Of a DNA stretch of 64,000 bases, positions 1 through 12,355 are shown one piece after another. How positions within the stretch are numbered: position 1 is the stretch's first letter; every line of letters starts with the position of its first letter. A program made the position numbers and the translations under genes. The notes beneath the pieces are model-generated. The model was not told the DNA's origin, searched no databases, and worked only from the letters and a program-made list of their open reading frames with translations. Location: assembly GCA_010645155.1 (NCBI GenBank), contig JAAGOF010000209.1, positions 289,810 through 353,809 on the forward strand, written 5' to 3'. The stretch comes from Tigriopus japonicus. Lineage: Eukaryota > Arthropoda > Copepoda > Harpacticoida > Harpacticidae.

Positions 1-400
1 TAGATGAATCCCAGGGATGCAGTTTTGCAACCCATTTCAGTTCATGCATTCCTTGAATCTTTTCCCTCTCACTTGCTCTCCCTTATTGGTTTATGGTTCT
101 TGATTTCCAGTGTTGTCTTCAAAGAGGCACAAGACAGCCTCTTATTTTTGCTTTGATAAATTTTATGATCCAATCCATTAAATAATAATAAAATAATCCA
201 TAAATAAGTCCTTGATTAAACAAACACCAAGGACTTAATTGGTCTCCTAAAAATTGATCCTTCCCTAGAACATTTTTTGTATATTTCTTGACTAGGTTTT
301 CGTGACCAAGCTAGCAACATTGCCACCAAAGATCACCCAGCCTAGTCAATTTTTGCTTACTTTTTAAGCAGTGTTTGATTTCTGTTGGATCTTTTTGTAG
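1..400. other. Intron or upstream sequence of the ACLY gene
   Basis: This AT-rich stretch has no open frame resembling ATP-citrate synthase. It ends in a pyrimidine-rich tract and TGTAG just before the first recognisable ACLY exon at 401, so it is most simply intron. The N-terminal half of the enzyme must lie to the left of the window. Confidence 0.6.
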
Positions 401-3169
401 CCTGGGGATGTGAAGAGCCCTGCTCCAGGCAAGAAGACCTTCGATCTTGCTCCCAAGCCAACCATTGTCACTGCCGCTGATGGGAGCAAGGTGGCAAGCG
501 CCCTCTTCAACAAGGGGACCAAGGCCATCATCTGGGGCCTGCAGACACGCGCCGTGCAAGTAAGGATATTTTTAGGGATTTTTAAAATGAGGTTTTGACA
601 TTTGACAACGTATTAAACACTTCCAAAGGGAATGATGGATTTTGACTATGTCTGCCAAAGACCTCAACCCTCTGCCGCTTGCATGGTCTACCCAATGGTG
701 GGGGGAGATTCGAAGCAAAACTTTTATTGGGGTCACAAAGAAATCCTTGTCCCAGGTAATAGTTACAAAATGACATCAAGGTCCATTTGAATTTGTATCA
801 ATTCGGGTTTATCGTGGTTTCAGTGTACAAGAACATGGCTGATGCTATGAAAAAGCATCCTGACGCTGATGTCATGGTGAATTTTGCCTCTCTACGATCG
901 GCTTATGATTCCACTTTGGAGGCCATGGAGTACCCGCAAATTCGCACCATTGCTATCATTGCTGAGGGAATCCCAGAAAATATGACCCGCAAGCTTATCA
1001 AAGCTGCCGATGCCAAGAGTGTCAATATCATTGGTAAAAATTCTTCTTTGAAAAAAATGTTTTTGATTGCTTTGATCGAGTCAAAAACATATGACTTTCC
1101 CTATAATTAGGACCTGCCACTGTGGGTGGCATCAAACCTGGATGCTTCAAGATTGGAAACACTGGTGGAATGATGGATAATATCCTTCATTCTAAGCTCT
1201 ATAGGCCTGGATCTGTAGCATACGTTTCAAGGTATGTTTGCGTCAATGGTCTAAGACATCTCAGGTTATCTAGTCAGGGCTAGAGCGCTCTAAGTCAGGG
1301 CTATATTTGAATTGTTGCCGTGTCTCAATAGATCTGGAGGCATGAGCAATGAGCTCAACAATATCATATCACATCAAACCGACGGCGTTTTCGAAGGTGT
1401 AGCTATTGGAGGCGATCGTTACCCTGTGTCAACTTTTATGGACCATCTCTTGCGGTACCAGGTACTCAGATTAAATGACACTTATCTAACACAGACAGAA
1501 AATAATTATCTTATTTAATATTAGAACGAGGATGAAGTGAAAATGCTCGTCCTTTTGGGAGAGGTCGGAGGAACCGAAGAATACCGGGTGTGTGAGGCTA
1601 TCAAAAACGGGATCATTACCAAACCGATTGTGGCGTGGTGTATTGGCACTTGCGCCGATATGTTCTCCACTGACGTGCAAGTAAGTATTAGCAAGCATGT
1701 TCCACGAAAACTAGCTTCCTATATGCCTTTGCAAATCCTGTCCTAGTTTGGCCATGCTGGAGCATCTGCTGGAGGTGCCGCCGAAACGGCCTCAGAAAAG
1801 AACAAAGCTCTGGCTGCAGTTGGTGCCCATGTGCCAACTTCGTTTGACGAATTGGGAGAAATCATCCGCGAGGTCTATAGTGACCTCGTCCAAAAAGAAA
1901 TCATTGTTCCCAAGGCAGAGGTCCCACCACCTCCTGTCCCCATGGATTATGCCTGGGCCAGGGTATGTGCTCATTTTTACTTAAGTCCCACATGCCATTG
2001 TGAAGAAAACGTTCTTCTAGGAATTGGGATTGATCCGTAAGCCAGCATCCTTTATGACGTCCATTTGTGACGAGAGGGGCCAAGAGCTTATTTATGCTGG
2101 CATGCCCATCACAGAAGTCTTTCGACAAGATATGGGCATTGGAGGCGTGCTCTCCCTTCTATGGTTCCAGGTAATTCAAATACACTATCAACAGTATAGA
2201 CCTCTTGACCCCTTCCTCACTTATGTCTCTCACATAGCGCCGTCTTCCACCCTATGCCTGTAAGTTCTTGGAAATGTGCTTGATGATCACGGCAGATCAC
2301 GGCCCTGCCGTCTCCGGCGCCCACAATACCATTGTGTGCGCCCGTGCTGGCAAAGACCTCGTGTCTTCATTGGTTTCTGGTCTACTTACCATCGTAAGTT
2401 GAGCTTTTTCTATCTAGAAAACCGCCATTGTTGTTTTTGATAACGTGACGCTTTTTTCTGATCAGGGTGACCGTTTTGGAGGCGCTCTAGATGGAGCGGC
2501 CAAGCAATTTACCGAAGCTTATGATGCCAACATGATCCCAATGGAGTTTGTCAATTCGATGAGAAAGAAGGGCCAACTGATCATGGGCATTGGCCATCGT
2601 GTCAAATCCGTGAGTTGAATCAAGCTCATTGAACTGTACAGGATTCCAATTGAACAGCCTTTATTCACAGATCAACAATCCTGACATGCGCGTGACCCTC
2701 ATCAAAGAATTTGCCACCATTCAGTTTCCTCAGTCGCCATTGCTTAGCTATGCTTTGGAAGTGGAGAAGATCACCACAAGCAAGAAACCCAATTTGATTT
2801 TGAATGTGGATGGATGCATTGCTGTGTGTTTTGTGGACTTGCTTCGCCATTCTGGATGTTTCACAAAGTAAAGTGAAATAATATGCTTTAGCTTCAAAGT
2901 GCAGTCGTAATGGACCAGTTGGTATTCTTTTCAGAGACGAAGCTGATGAATTCGTGAAAACAGGCTCACTTAATGGACTATTCGTATTAGGTCGAAGCAT
3001 CGGCTTCATTGGTAAAAGAAAAACCAAGCAAAACACGTAATGGAAGAAAAACTATTGTTGTTTTCGATTGTTTTCAGGTCATTACTTGGATCAGAAGCGC
3101 CTCAAGCAAGGATTATACCGTCACCCTTGGGACGATATTAGCTATGTTCTTCCTGAGATGAACCAATAA
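401..3169 (+). CDS. ACLY: ATP-citrate synthase, C-terminal 13 exons (partial)
   Basis: ATP-citrate synthase cleaves cytosolic citrate with CoA and ATP to acetyl-CoA and oxaloacetate, feeding lipid synthesis and protein acetylation. Exons by homology and GT/AG: 401-559, 629-755, 824-1033, 1111-1231, 1332-1461, 1525-1680, 1747-1962, 2021-2170, 2238-2393, 2466-2609, 2671-2867, 2935-3011, 3078-3169. They splice into 644 residues in one frame. This is roughly the C-terminal 60% of the approximately 1100-residue animal enzyme: the end of the linker, the CoA-ligase alpha-like part ([26 protein letters not shown]) and the citrate-synthase-like domain. The phosphohistidine motif [15 protein letters not shown] is in exon 2238-2393. 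The protein ends in [15 protein letters not shown]. One oddity is [10 protein letters not shown], where animal enzymes usually have GGDRYPGSTF. The first exon is assigned by its acceptor and frame only, because the upstream exons are missing. No AATAAA is visible close downstream. Confidence 0.97.
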
Positions 3170-3761
3170 TGGAACAAGAAAAGATTATTGCAAAAGAACG
3201 GGACGTTGACCATTACATTCCACATGTTTGAACCGATCACGATAGCATCAACGCGAGCGATTATTTGGCTTCTTTTTTCTGTACAGAGACGTTATTAGTT
3301 ACAAGCGAAGAACTAACGTAGTTTAGAAAACTAAAACTGTTGCAATGGAAGATTTAGAGTTTGTTCATCCATGTTTCCGTTGTAATGTAATACTTCTTAT
3401 TGTAAAAAAGACATTTGAGGCAAACGAGTAAATTGATATATTGTTAAAAACACCTTTTCTTGGTTGCATTTTTTATTTCTTTGATAGATCATCTTTTCAT
3501 ATATAAGCATTCTATATAAGTCTGTATGAATGATGGTTATAGGTGTTATAAAGAGAAACAAGGAACGGAAGAGTGAAGAAAGTGTTCCCATAGATTGGCA
3601 CTAAAAGTGCAGACGGGGGATTTAGATCTGACTAGAAACCTACTAAGCATCTCATTTCTAAGAGGAGTTTGCTTTTGCTTTATAAAATCAGTTCTGTACA
3701 AACAAAGAGAAACGAGTCCACAAATTATCAAGAGATATTTTCGGTTGGCAGTTGACAATGT
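3170..3761. other. Convergent intergenic spacer between ACLY and the CH-domain gene
   Basis: This spacer of just under 600 bp lies between two stop codons that face each other, so it must hold both 3' untranslated regions. It is AT-rich and I see no further gene in it. The 3' UTRs may overlap. Confidence 0.7.
3472..3477 (-). terminator. Possible polyadenylation signal of the CH-domain gene
   Basis: AATAAA on the minus strand about 285 bp after the CH-gene stop codon. In DNA this AT-rich the hexamer can occur by chance, so this is a weak call. Confidence 0.3.
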
Positions 3762-5797
3762 TTAAACATTGAGAAGATTATCTTTGTCGGAGGCAGCCTG
3801 AAAAAAAAAACAGTAAATTCAGTGGATTCAAATTTTTTCGTAAGAGTGAGTCAGTTTTAGCTTACCAATTTTGAGAGCTGGGCCAAACATTTGGTGACTT
3901 TGGGAATATTCTTCATCTCTATAAGGTCCTGTGGTTCAAACACATCAACAACGCCGTATCTAAAATGGAAGGTCATGGAGTAATGTTTAAAGAAATATAC
4001 TAATAGGGATATTTTTGACAAACTATACCTTTTAATTTCTCGAATCACGGCCGTCACTCGGTCATGAGCGGGGTTTGATCCCCAACTCTGGTCAATATCT
4101 TCCAGTGGCACGGAATTGAACACAATGGATGTCATAACTCTGCAACAAAGGATAGATTCATTTGAATATTCCTTCTGTTTTATTTGACACTGTGCTTTTG
4201 ACAGTTTCTAGAAGAAAGCACATTCCTAGCTGTCTTCAAGGCTTTGAGGAAATGTACAAAGCTTGAAGAAATTTTCATCTTCCAAAAATTGATTTATTGT
4301 GAGAAGTTCATTCAATCAAAAGTGCAAAATGTTCAAACTTTCAAAAAAATTCCACTTCGAAGAGTAACTTACTTGGAGAGCACAGATCCATCTTGAATGA
4401 AATGATCGTAATCCGTATTGGGCTCCTCATTGATGACGCTCATTATCCATTTCAAAACTTTATTTTCCAAGACAGTGTCTCTCTAGAAAGAAAAACAAAA
4501 ACCCTTGTAAAAACTCGCAGCTTCCGTTAAACAAACTTCACATGTCTTGTGGGATTTTCATTTGATGACTTCTTAGACAAGGTTCTGGCCCTGCATTAGA
4601 TCATGAGTGCTCAAGATCGACTCCAAATGCTCCAAGGCAAGACCAAACCCAGATCCGATCTCTGCAGATTTCTCCCCTATCTACTCTTCGACTTCCTATC
4701 TGTGGATGACTCACTGGAGATTTGGCGCCTTTGACGCTACCGGGACGACTGCGGTTTAGGACAGAGGAAGAAGATTTAGAGGTGGACAAAGGCTTCTCGA
4801 ATCGCCCGACCAAGTCTTGGTTAGTCCGGGACACTTTCCGGACCACCACAGGTCTCAGTCCTAAAGATGTGTCAGGCATCCTCCAAGTCCAGAAGTGTTC
4901 CTTGTGTCAGGTTGGAGCTCCGGGAATGGACTGATTTTCCAGAGTGAGTGTTTGAATGAAGAAGAAGATCTCTCCCGAGGGGGTTGAACACTTTGAAACC
5001 TGGCCAAGATATTTTTGGCTCGGGGTTGTTTGAGGGAGGACAAGAACAAGAAGACGAGGGTTTTGAATCAGGGGAGAAAAAGAGATGCCAGGAGAAGCAG
5101 GAAGAGAGCCGAGGGAACGACGTTAGCCGCACAGGTGAGAGATGAGATGGGTTGGAGGAGGATGCTCTGACTTATCGGCCTGATTACAGTTGTAGCGTGG
5201 AACTACTTCATATTCAACCCCACAAGACATGCATATGGGTTATGTATTCCCAACATCAAAACCTTTGAAAAATCAATTTCAATAACTTTCTTCAAGTTGT
5301 TTTAAGACAGATCTATGTTTGTTGGATAAAAAGTTGACAGGATGTCCATAATGCTTAAATTAGAGGCGAGCTAATATCGAGATTTTTGATCCCGTTGTCC
5401 GAGATAATGTTTATTGCTAAAAGTCGATTTATGGAGCTCTAATCATGAACATGTAACGAATATGCCTAATTATTTTAGATGAGGTTTGTTTGGCAATGGT
5501 GCAACTCAATTAATGTGTTGGCAAAATCTCTACATCAATCCTTTGGGTCGTAACTTGCTATCTTAGAGGCCCAAAAAATTACGCTTCTTTCATGCCTTCG
5601 TTTGTTCAAAATTTTTTTATGGGTAAAGATTATGTTGATTAAGAAATATAATCAATAAGAATGAAAAAGAAGGTTTTTTAACCTAAAATGATTTCATAGT
5701 CCCCTTGTGCAAAGACAATTTCTTCATCAAAGATTTTGCAGCGACGTTCAAAAGCATTCGTTACAATATCATCCATAAAAGATGATTTTGACTCCAT
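3762..5797 (-). CDS. Small single calponin-homology domain protein (transgelin-like)
   Basis: Five minus-strand exons, 5797-5683, 4478-4373, 4139-4029, 3959-3866 and 3797-3762, join in phase to 153 residues. CH domains of the calponin/transgelin type bind actin or act as signalling adaptors. Features of the fold are visible in order: ENKVLKWIMSVINEEP (first helix with its tryptophan), FIQDGSVLSKVM (the conserved ligand-DG-L-K turn), then VDVFEPQDLIEMKNIPKVTKCLAQL, of which VFEPQDLIEMKNIPKV is the diagnostic block near the end of type-3 CH domains. The last 12 codons, including the stop, form a mini-exon (AASDKDNLLNV). No calponin repeat or other domain follows. The start is the first ATG after a plausible acceptor near 5801; an extra 5' exon is possible. 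The exact family member is not recognised. Intron 1 is 1.2 kb and unusually GC-rich in its middle. Confidence 0.8.
4479..5682. other. CH-gene intron 1 with a GC-rich block open on both strands
   Basis: From about 4600 to 5150 the composition is clearly richer in G and C than the surroundings, and frames of 60-92 codons are open on both strands. None resembles a known protein and none is flanked by a convincing acceptor and donor pair in the frame of the CH gene. It could be an alternative exon, an internal promoter or an old insertion. Confidence 0.4.
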
Positions 5798-8149
5798 AAA
5801 CCCAAAACGACTGGTGTAAAAATTTACTCGTGTAAGTGAAAGAATATTGTGATTGAGCATCTCATTCAGAGGCCGAAATTGTGAAAGAGGGTGAGGGTGG
5901 AAAGACTAAAGAGAGCGAGAAAAAAATGAGCGTCGAACGTAACAACACATCCCGGGAGCGAAGATTAAAAGCCAAATGCCGAAACGAGTGTATTGACCTG
6001 TATATTACCAAAGACTCATCGGGCGTTGTTCCAAGATCCAACAAGAAAACTCTCTTCAGAATCAATGACAAGTTCATCCAGGAATCCAGCTTCGCATTCG
6101 TACTAACAGAGAATACACGCGTCGTTGTCTGCATTTGCTACCTCACGAGTGCCTTATGAATGAGGAAGTTTAAATAGCTCGCGAGCATTCATCATCCTTA
6201 TGAGTTCTGCCAGTATGTATAGGTGCTGTTCCCAGCTGTTGGAAGATGATTCCAACAAGATCTCAGAGCTCTTCTTGTGACAATGAGCTACTCGTCACAT
6301 CCGTTGGAAACACTTCAGGTTACTCTCATTAAGTCTCTAGAAAAACATTGACTCCTTTGGGAGAAAAGGTGTTCCGCAAGGTTTATTTCTAATATCACCG
6401 TTGTTCCTCATCGAAGTAACATATCTTGTCGATTGCTTAAGTGCTCAATTGTCCACTTTGATCGCCCACAAGTTAAGATCATAAAATGTTGTTTGCACTG
6501 TTTCCAAAGGAACAACATTATTGAGTCAGGGGTGAATTATTAGACCAATAACGGGACGTGTCTTGATTTGGACAAGAAATAAGTTATTGTTAATGATTTG
6601 ACAGCGATTTTTGAGATATTTTTTTTTTACTGTGTTTATCATTTTGAACACAAAGAGGTCCAAAGGAAAGGAGATAAAAGGTTCAATTACTGTCACAACT
6701 GGAAAATCTACTAGTTGAAAACTCCATGAAAAGTTGTTTTATTTAGAATATTTTCAATTGCACGTTTGCACGTTTTCTTCTAAATGGATCGTGTCACATG
6801 GTGCTCTCACCTCAAAATCATTTTGTTAATGACTTTGATGTATGGAAATTGGTCAAATGTACCTATCTTAAGACCAAGCAATTTTATTTGACCCCCTTGT
6901 CAAAAACTAAATAACTCTTTTTATTGCTACGTTTATTTAGTAAGCAAACCTCTAGCCCTTGCACATAACACCTCAATCTTCAGGCCTCATTAGTAATTTG
7001 TTGTAATGAACCGAAAGGGCTCTTAATCGAAAGCGAAAATTTCAACAGAAACAGGGTTTAACCGAAACTGAAAGTAGGTGACTAAAATGCTATAGGCAGG
7101 TAATTCAGATATAATTTTATTGCAGAGGTTTTTGGAGATTTTTCTCTCAAACTCCATTCTTTATATTGTCTGTCTTCTTTCGGTTTCAGAGGGAATAACT
7201 GGAACTGAAGATTCGGCCGCCTTTCGAGCCTCTTCCGCCTCTCACCTTTTCCATCACTAGTGATTTCCCATGTAAAAGTGAGAATTTAAGAAGTCCAGGG
7301 GAAGAGAAGTCTTGCTTGGATAGTGATTCTCAAAGACTGAACTTTCAAAACATTGCCAAAAATCATTCCTAGTCCATCACCTGAGCTCTATGAATCCATC
7401 CATCCATCCATTTCCCCGGCAAGCAATGCCCTTTCCATTTTCCCCCATCTCCTCCGTTCACCGTTCATTGGGAATAGAAAAATGGGGGAGAGAAGATGTC
7501 TTCCACTTGAATCGTCAAGTCTTGAGCACATGTCACCCTGGTGCAAAAAATACCCCCTCTCTCTCTCTCTTCTTGCGACTGGCCCATTTAAAAATAGTTT
7601 CCCGTTCATCCTGAAATTCCGAAATCCCAGCAAAAGAACTTCTTCCACGGAGGAATTCAGTAATTATGGCTCTGCCACGATATACTCCAGGTTGACATTT
7701 CTAAGCTTCTTCCTCATTGAAGAAGAAGCAGAGCATAGATTTACTACGTCCATAATGAAATTGGAATCGCTTGAAGCCTATTTGTTTCGAAAAGCAAGAG
7801 GTCATTCATTAAGAGAAGATGTTCGTATTTCATTTTCTAGCTCTCTACGTCATGTCTCTAAAGTTCAGTTCCACGTCATCAGATTTTCTGAATGAATGGA
7901 TTTCTAAAATAAACTTACTTGAGCCAACCAAAACAACAAACCACCAAGTCTGGCACTTGAAAAGTGAAGTACTGAATCCTGACCTTGTTAATTTAAATGA
8001 AATACGTAATCCTTGAGCTTCATGGACCTAAAAATGAAATTAAGGACAAATAAATCTACATTTGGCGCCAATGAAAAGTGATTTTAGAAAAATAGGTATG
8101 TCTTCCCTAGTGGGTTTTAAATCTGCAAATAGAGGAATAGGTGCTATTA

Positions 8150-8497
8150 CAGGGAATACAAATTAGAGTCCCATACCAAATGAAGAATTATTCATGGCAC
8201 ATCACGTTTGTGAGTAAATTGTACAAATACCTCTTACAGAAAACAGTTTTAGGTATACTCAGGCAAGCCATTTTTGAAATTGATTGAAGTACGCACGCTG
8301 TATTCTTAAAAAACATCCTTAGTTTGAGCTCCCATTAGAAGGACTAGTATTGCTGTAATGAATTAGACGGCAAAAACCAATTTTAAGTACACACACATCT
8401 ACGTTTTAAACTATTTGAACACCAAGTAAACTACATCGTCTCCTTTTGTCCCAATTTACGACTGAAGATTTTGGGACTCTAATTTAAACCAACCCTG
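8150..8497. mobile_element. Mariner-like MITE with TA target duplication
   Basis: Both ends begin TA/CAGGG when read inward, and an internal ATTAGAGTCCCA is shared in inverted orientation (left about 8162-8176, right about 8471-8484). TA flanks the element on each side (8148-8149, 8498-8499), as for Tc1/mariner insertions. There is no transposase frame. A degenerate relative lies near 49810-50056. Confidence 0.65.
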
Positions 8498-10047
8498 TAG
8501 AGATCGTTGATTGTGGGTTATGATTGAGACCAGTTTTCGTCCAAATCACAGAGTTCCAAGTGGCTTTCTTCAGCCAGACTCGGCTAACGATTTGTCGGAC
8601 AATGAACCGAGAAAAACATCAGCGAAGACCTTGTCGCCAGACCCATCTCACGTTGATATCCAGCATGGTTGCCAGGGCGAGATATACCATACTAGTTTTT
8701 GGCAAAACCTGTAGTTCTTTTCCTTGACGATTATCTTCTTTTCAGTAGCAACATTTAGCTTAAATGGCACCCATTTTTGAGAAATGATCCTTTTCAAAAA
8801 AATGATAGCCATCGAAGAACCAGAGTTGACATTTGGCCAAAAAAAGTGTCATCAAAGATTATGTCTTGGCAACCATGTTGGAGACGCAAGGTCTCCACTG
8901 ATATTTTTGTGGGCTCATTATCAGGCCCCAGCTGATCATTGTTTTTTTTGATCACTTGTGCCCTTAGATCAATTATAATCACTAGATGGCGTGCAAGCTT
9001 TAGTCTGGCTGATTTTGCAAGCAAGGTGGAATGGGTTGAATTAATTAGGAAAATGTCGCCATCACAACTGTTGAGCGGACAGTTAGTGTGACCAAACATG
9101 TGAATCAAGACCAACTTTTTTTTAACTCGTTCTTGAAGCCACAAGTTATTTTTGGTCCATATATGCATTAGATTGACCCTATATAACTCAAAAGCTTAAA
9201 ATTATGTTCTTCCTACCAGTGACTTATTCAATGTATTGGCAAAAAGTTCCAAGTTGGAGTATTCATATCCAAGGTATGGTCACCTAGTGACGTCTTTGGT
9301 TCTTCTGAGAAAGTGACCATTAGCAATAGCCAAACCATTACTCAATTCCACCTTTGATTCATCAATTTCTTGGTTGACATTTGCCTGGTTACTCATTTCA
9401 AATGTTCCCGCACTTTTGTCTGCTCAACAGTTGGCGACCGGAGACACATTTTTAGGCTTACACTCCGTCTAGTATTAATAGATGTCAATGCTTGTGCCCA
9501 AACAAGTTCACACTCTGTAATCGCAATATTCCAAAACAACCACAACAACCTTGCTGTGGTTGTTTGACCACAGTGGTTTGACCACAAACGGCAGTACAGT
9601 TCATTGAACAGATTGTATTTGTTTGTTTGGGCACAATGCGCTATGGAAAAAATCAAGTTTTCACATCCAACCTTTGCTACTCGACAGCTGTAACTTGTCC
9701 AACAAAATCTTCTGTATGCCCACCCCGTGGTCCAAATAAGCAAAGAAATTACAGAGGTGGTCAAAGCAAGGACAAAATTATTTTGCTTAGAACCTAGGCA
9801 TTGAAGACATGGAATAACAAATACGATCAAAAACTTTGTTTGCTGTGTAGGAGGACATTTTGTTCTATTTTCTAACTTTGTGGCAAACTATGATTTTAAA
9901 GCGTCTTCTGGAAGGTTGCAAAAGCAAAGAACATGGGATTACAATAATTGAGAATATCGCCACAAACTCTAATGTACAAACAGCTTGATCTGCGGGCCTT
10001 AAATCGTGCTCTCGTTTTGAGCATGTTTGTAAAAAAGGTTTCACCTA

Positions 10048-10180
10048 GAGCACTATAATAACCACAAAGTGCGCCATCTAGTGTTTCTATGTGGCAATAA
10101 CTCTCTGATTCCATGAGATAAAAAACTTTACCATGTATTTGCAGACAGCAGCACTTTTACATCATGTTATTATAGTGCTC
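10048..10180. mobile_element. 133-bp MITE with 15-bp perfect inverted repeats
   Basis: The left end GAGCACTATAATAAC is matched by GTTATTATAGTGCTC at the right end. TA dinucleotides flank it at 10046-10047 and 10181-10182, suggesting a TA-targeting (mariner-type) non-autonomous element. GTTTCACCTAG occurs on both sides, and the interior is repeated once more immediately downstream. Confidence 0.65.
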
Positions 10181-10219
10181 TAGTTTCACCTAGTTCAAAA
10201 TAATAAAAAAGTACAATCA

Positions 10220-10320
10220 AAAAGTGCGCCATCTAGTGTTTCTATGTGGCAACAACTCGCTGATTCCATGATATAAGAAACTTTACCGTGTATTTGCAGA
10301 CAGCAACACTCTTGCATCAG
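10220..10320. repeat. Partial second copy of the neighbouring MITE interior
   Basis: About 100 bp from AAAGTGCGCCATCTAGTG to CTTGCATCA repeats 10070-10165 in the same orientation with a few substitutions, but without the inverted ends. It looks like a local tandem duplication that has since decayed. Confidence 0.7.
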
Positions 10321-12044
10321 TTTGCTAATATCTACATCTTGTTCATATCTAAATATATGGAGCACTTTATAATTTTACTCTTTTATCACAATGAACTGCA
10401 TTAACTTACGATCTATTGTCACATTAGTTGTCGGGGAAATTATGCCATGTACGCAACTATCCATTAACTACGGAACACCCACCTATGACTTTATCTTTGA
10501 AGCTCAACTATCCATGATTGCTCTTGTACATCACAAATAGACACTCCGTTCTTTTCAATACATGCCTGAATGCCATTCAATTACAAAGATCAAATATTAG
10601 ATCGCTCTAAATGTTAACCCAAAGAGCAATGTGCTGCTCTATTCTTTTTTTAACCCAGGTGTGTCCAGTTGCTTTCTCGTTTCGTCCAGATGAGATTCTG
10701 AGGCTTCGTTCTCACTTAGGAAGATGAATGAGTAAGAGGAAAAAAAGCTGATCCAAGCACTTTTGAACGTTGAATGACCTGAGGTTTCAACGTTCTCCTT
10801 GAAAAATAAGAGCTTATTTTGGCCACAATATCACGCTCGAACAATCTGGATGGAATGAGTTAAGGTTTTAGAACTGAAGGAAATGAACCTAATCAACAAT
10901 GTCTAGACTCTCTTTCTGAGGACAAAGAGCCATTCACAAAAAATGATTCATAAAAAATTCTAGATGACCTTTGTAGCATGACAAAATATCAAATCTTGGG
11001 ATGAAATAATAAAAATGGGCCTTTGTCCAGATTTACGTTGATTAGGATAGTTAATGTTTTCGTCATTGTAAAACATCAATTTCATTAACAAGAAACTTGA
11101 CAGTAAAACTTATAGTTAAAATTTTCAATGAATGCAATTATTAAGACAAAAAGAAGAATTATTCGTTTTGTAGCATGTGTTCGAAATCAATTTTGACCTT
11201 CAAGATTAATTGGGAATCCAAAGTGAGTTCGAATTGCAGAGACAATATATTTGAAATCCACAGGACGTTATTACTATACTTTAAACTTAAAAGCATTTTG
11301 TTCGATATTTGCAAGAATATTTCAGGAGGGTTGACGAAAAAGCAAAGCGATCTGAATTCATTTTTACATGTTTTGATTTCCTGCGAAGATGCCTTGACAA
11401 ATCTTTTCGGACATTTCCTTCTTTATTTCAGTATGTACTTTGTGTATATTTTATAAAAAAAAGGCTCGAATACTTGAATTTCAAATCGGATCATGGACGT
11501 GCCTCAGCACGAAACAACTGACTTAGGATGTAAATGAACACTAATATGTCCTGATTCATTTACAATTCTGCCTCCGACACTTTGTTTAAAAATTAGTATC
11601 ATTTTTTTGCTTTATTTGGGAATATTATGTTTTTATGAAAACCCCGATAAACATTTTTTTCGCCAAAGCACCAAAAGAAACCTTTTTTTAATTTGTCTAA
11701 AAACTTAGCTTTTTGACTATTGTAGTGTTTTTTGAATTTTTAAGCAAACCATTTCCCACCCATTCAATTTAAACGGCAAATTATATTTTTATTGAAATAT
11801 TCCGCTTAGAATGGTGTGTTTAGAGTGGACAACAATATTACACTATAAAACAAAATTTGGTCCACAAACACATGCTACTAAATTGTACTTAGAAAAGTGG
11901 AATTCATCATGAAATAAGTCAAATGTTCCTGTTAACAACAGTTACTGTACTTAGGACAGCCAAATTGGAGGACGCTCCCTTCCCTTAAATTCTAAAAGTT
12001 GTACCAATTCATTCAGAGATACGAGCAAGAAAACAACAAACACG

Positions 12045-12355
12045 AGTCTGACCTACAGTTCTATATACACAGAAATGTCACTTCCAAATTGTTCGTGATT
12101 CAACAAGCTTGCACTGTGTGTGCGATGGGCTTTGACATTGAGCACAGGTAGTTACGTGATTCAAAACTGGAATTTGCAATTTCAGGGAGTCAGTGGCGGA
12201 ATCGCTCTCTCAACTGCTATGCTCAAACAAGAACAATGCATAAAGAATCAAGTCACCTGGCACCCTTGCTCCTGGACTGCTGAAATGAGCTCAAAACAAA
12301 TCTCCACTGATCTAACTGGAGTGACAGTTCTGCCTATATAGAACTGTAGTCTGAC
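12045..12355. mobile_element. Inverted-repeat element of about 310 bp
   Basis: The left end reads GTCTGACCTACAGTTCTATATA and the right end is nearly its reverse complement (TATATAGAACTGTAGTCTGACC). TGTCACT also matches further in, giving imperfect terminal repeats of about 35 bp. There is no coding capacity, and the target duplication is not clear. Confidence 0.6.

Noticed and set aside
7353..7895. 180-codon plus-strand open frame
   Set aside because: It opens at TTG, has low-complexity Pro/Ser and Leu runs over CATC and CT simple repeats, and resembles no family; chance openness is more likely.
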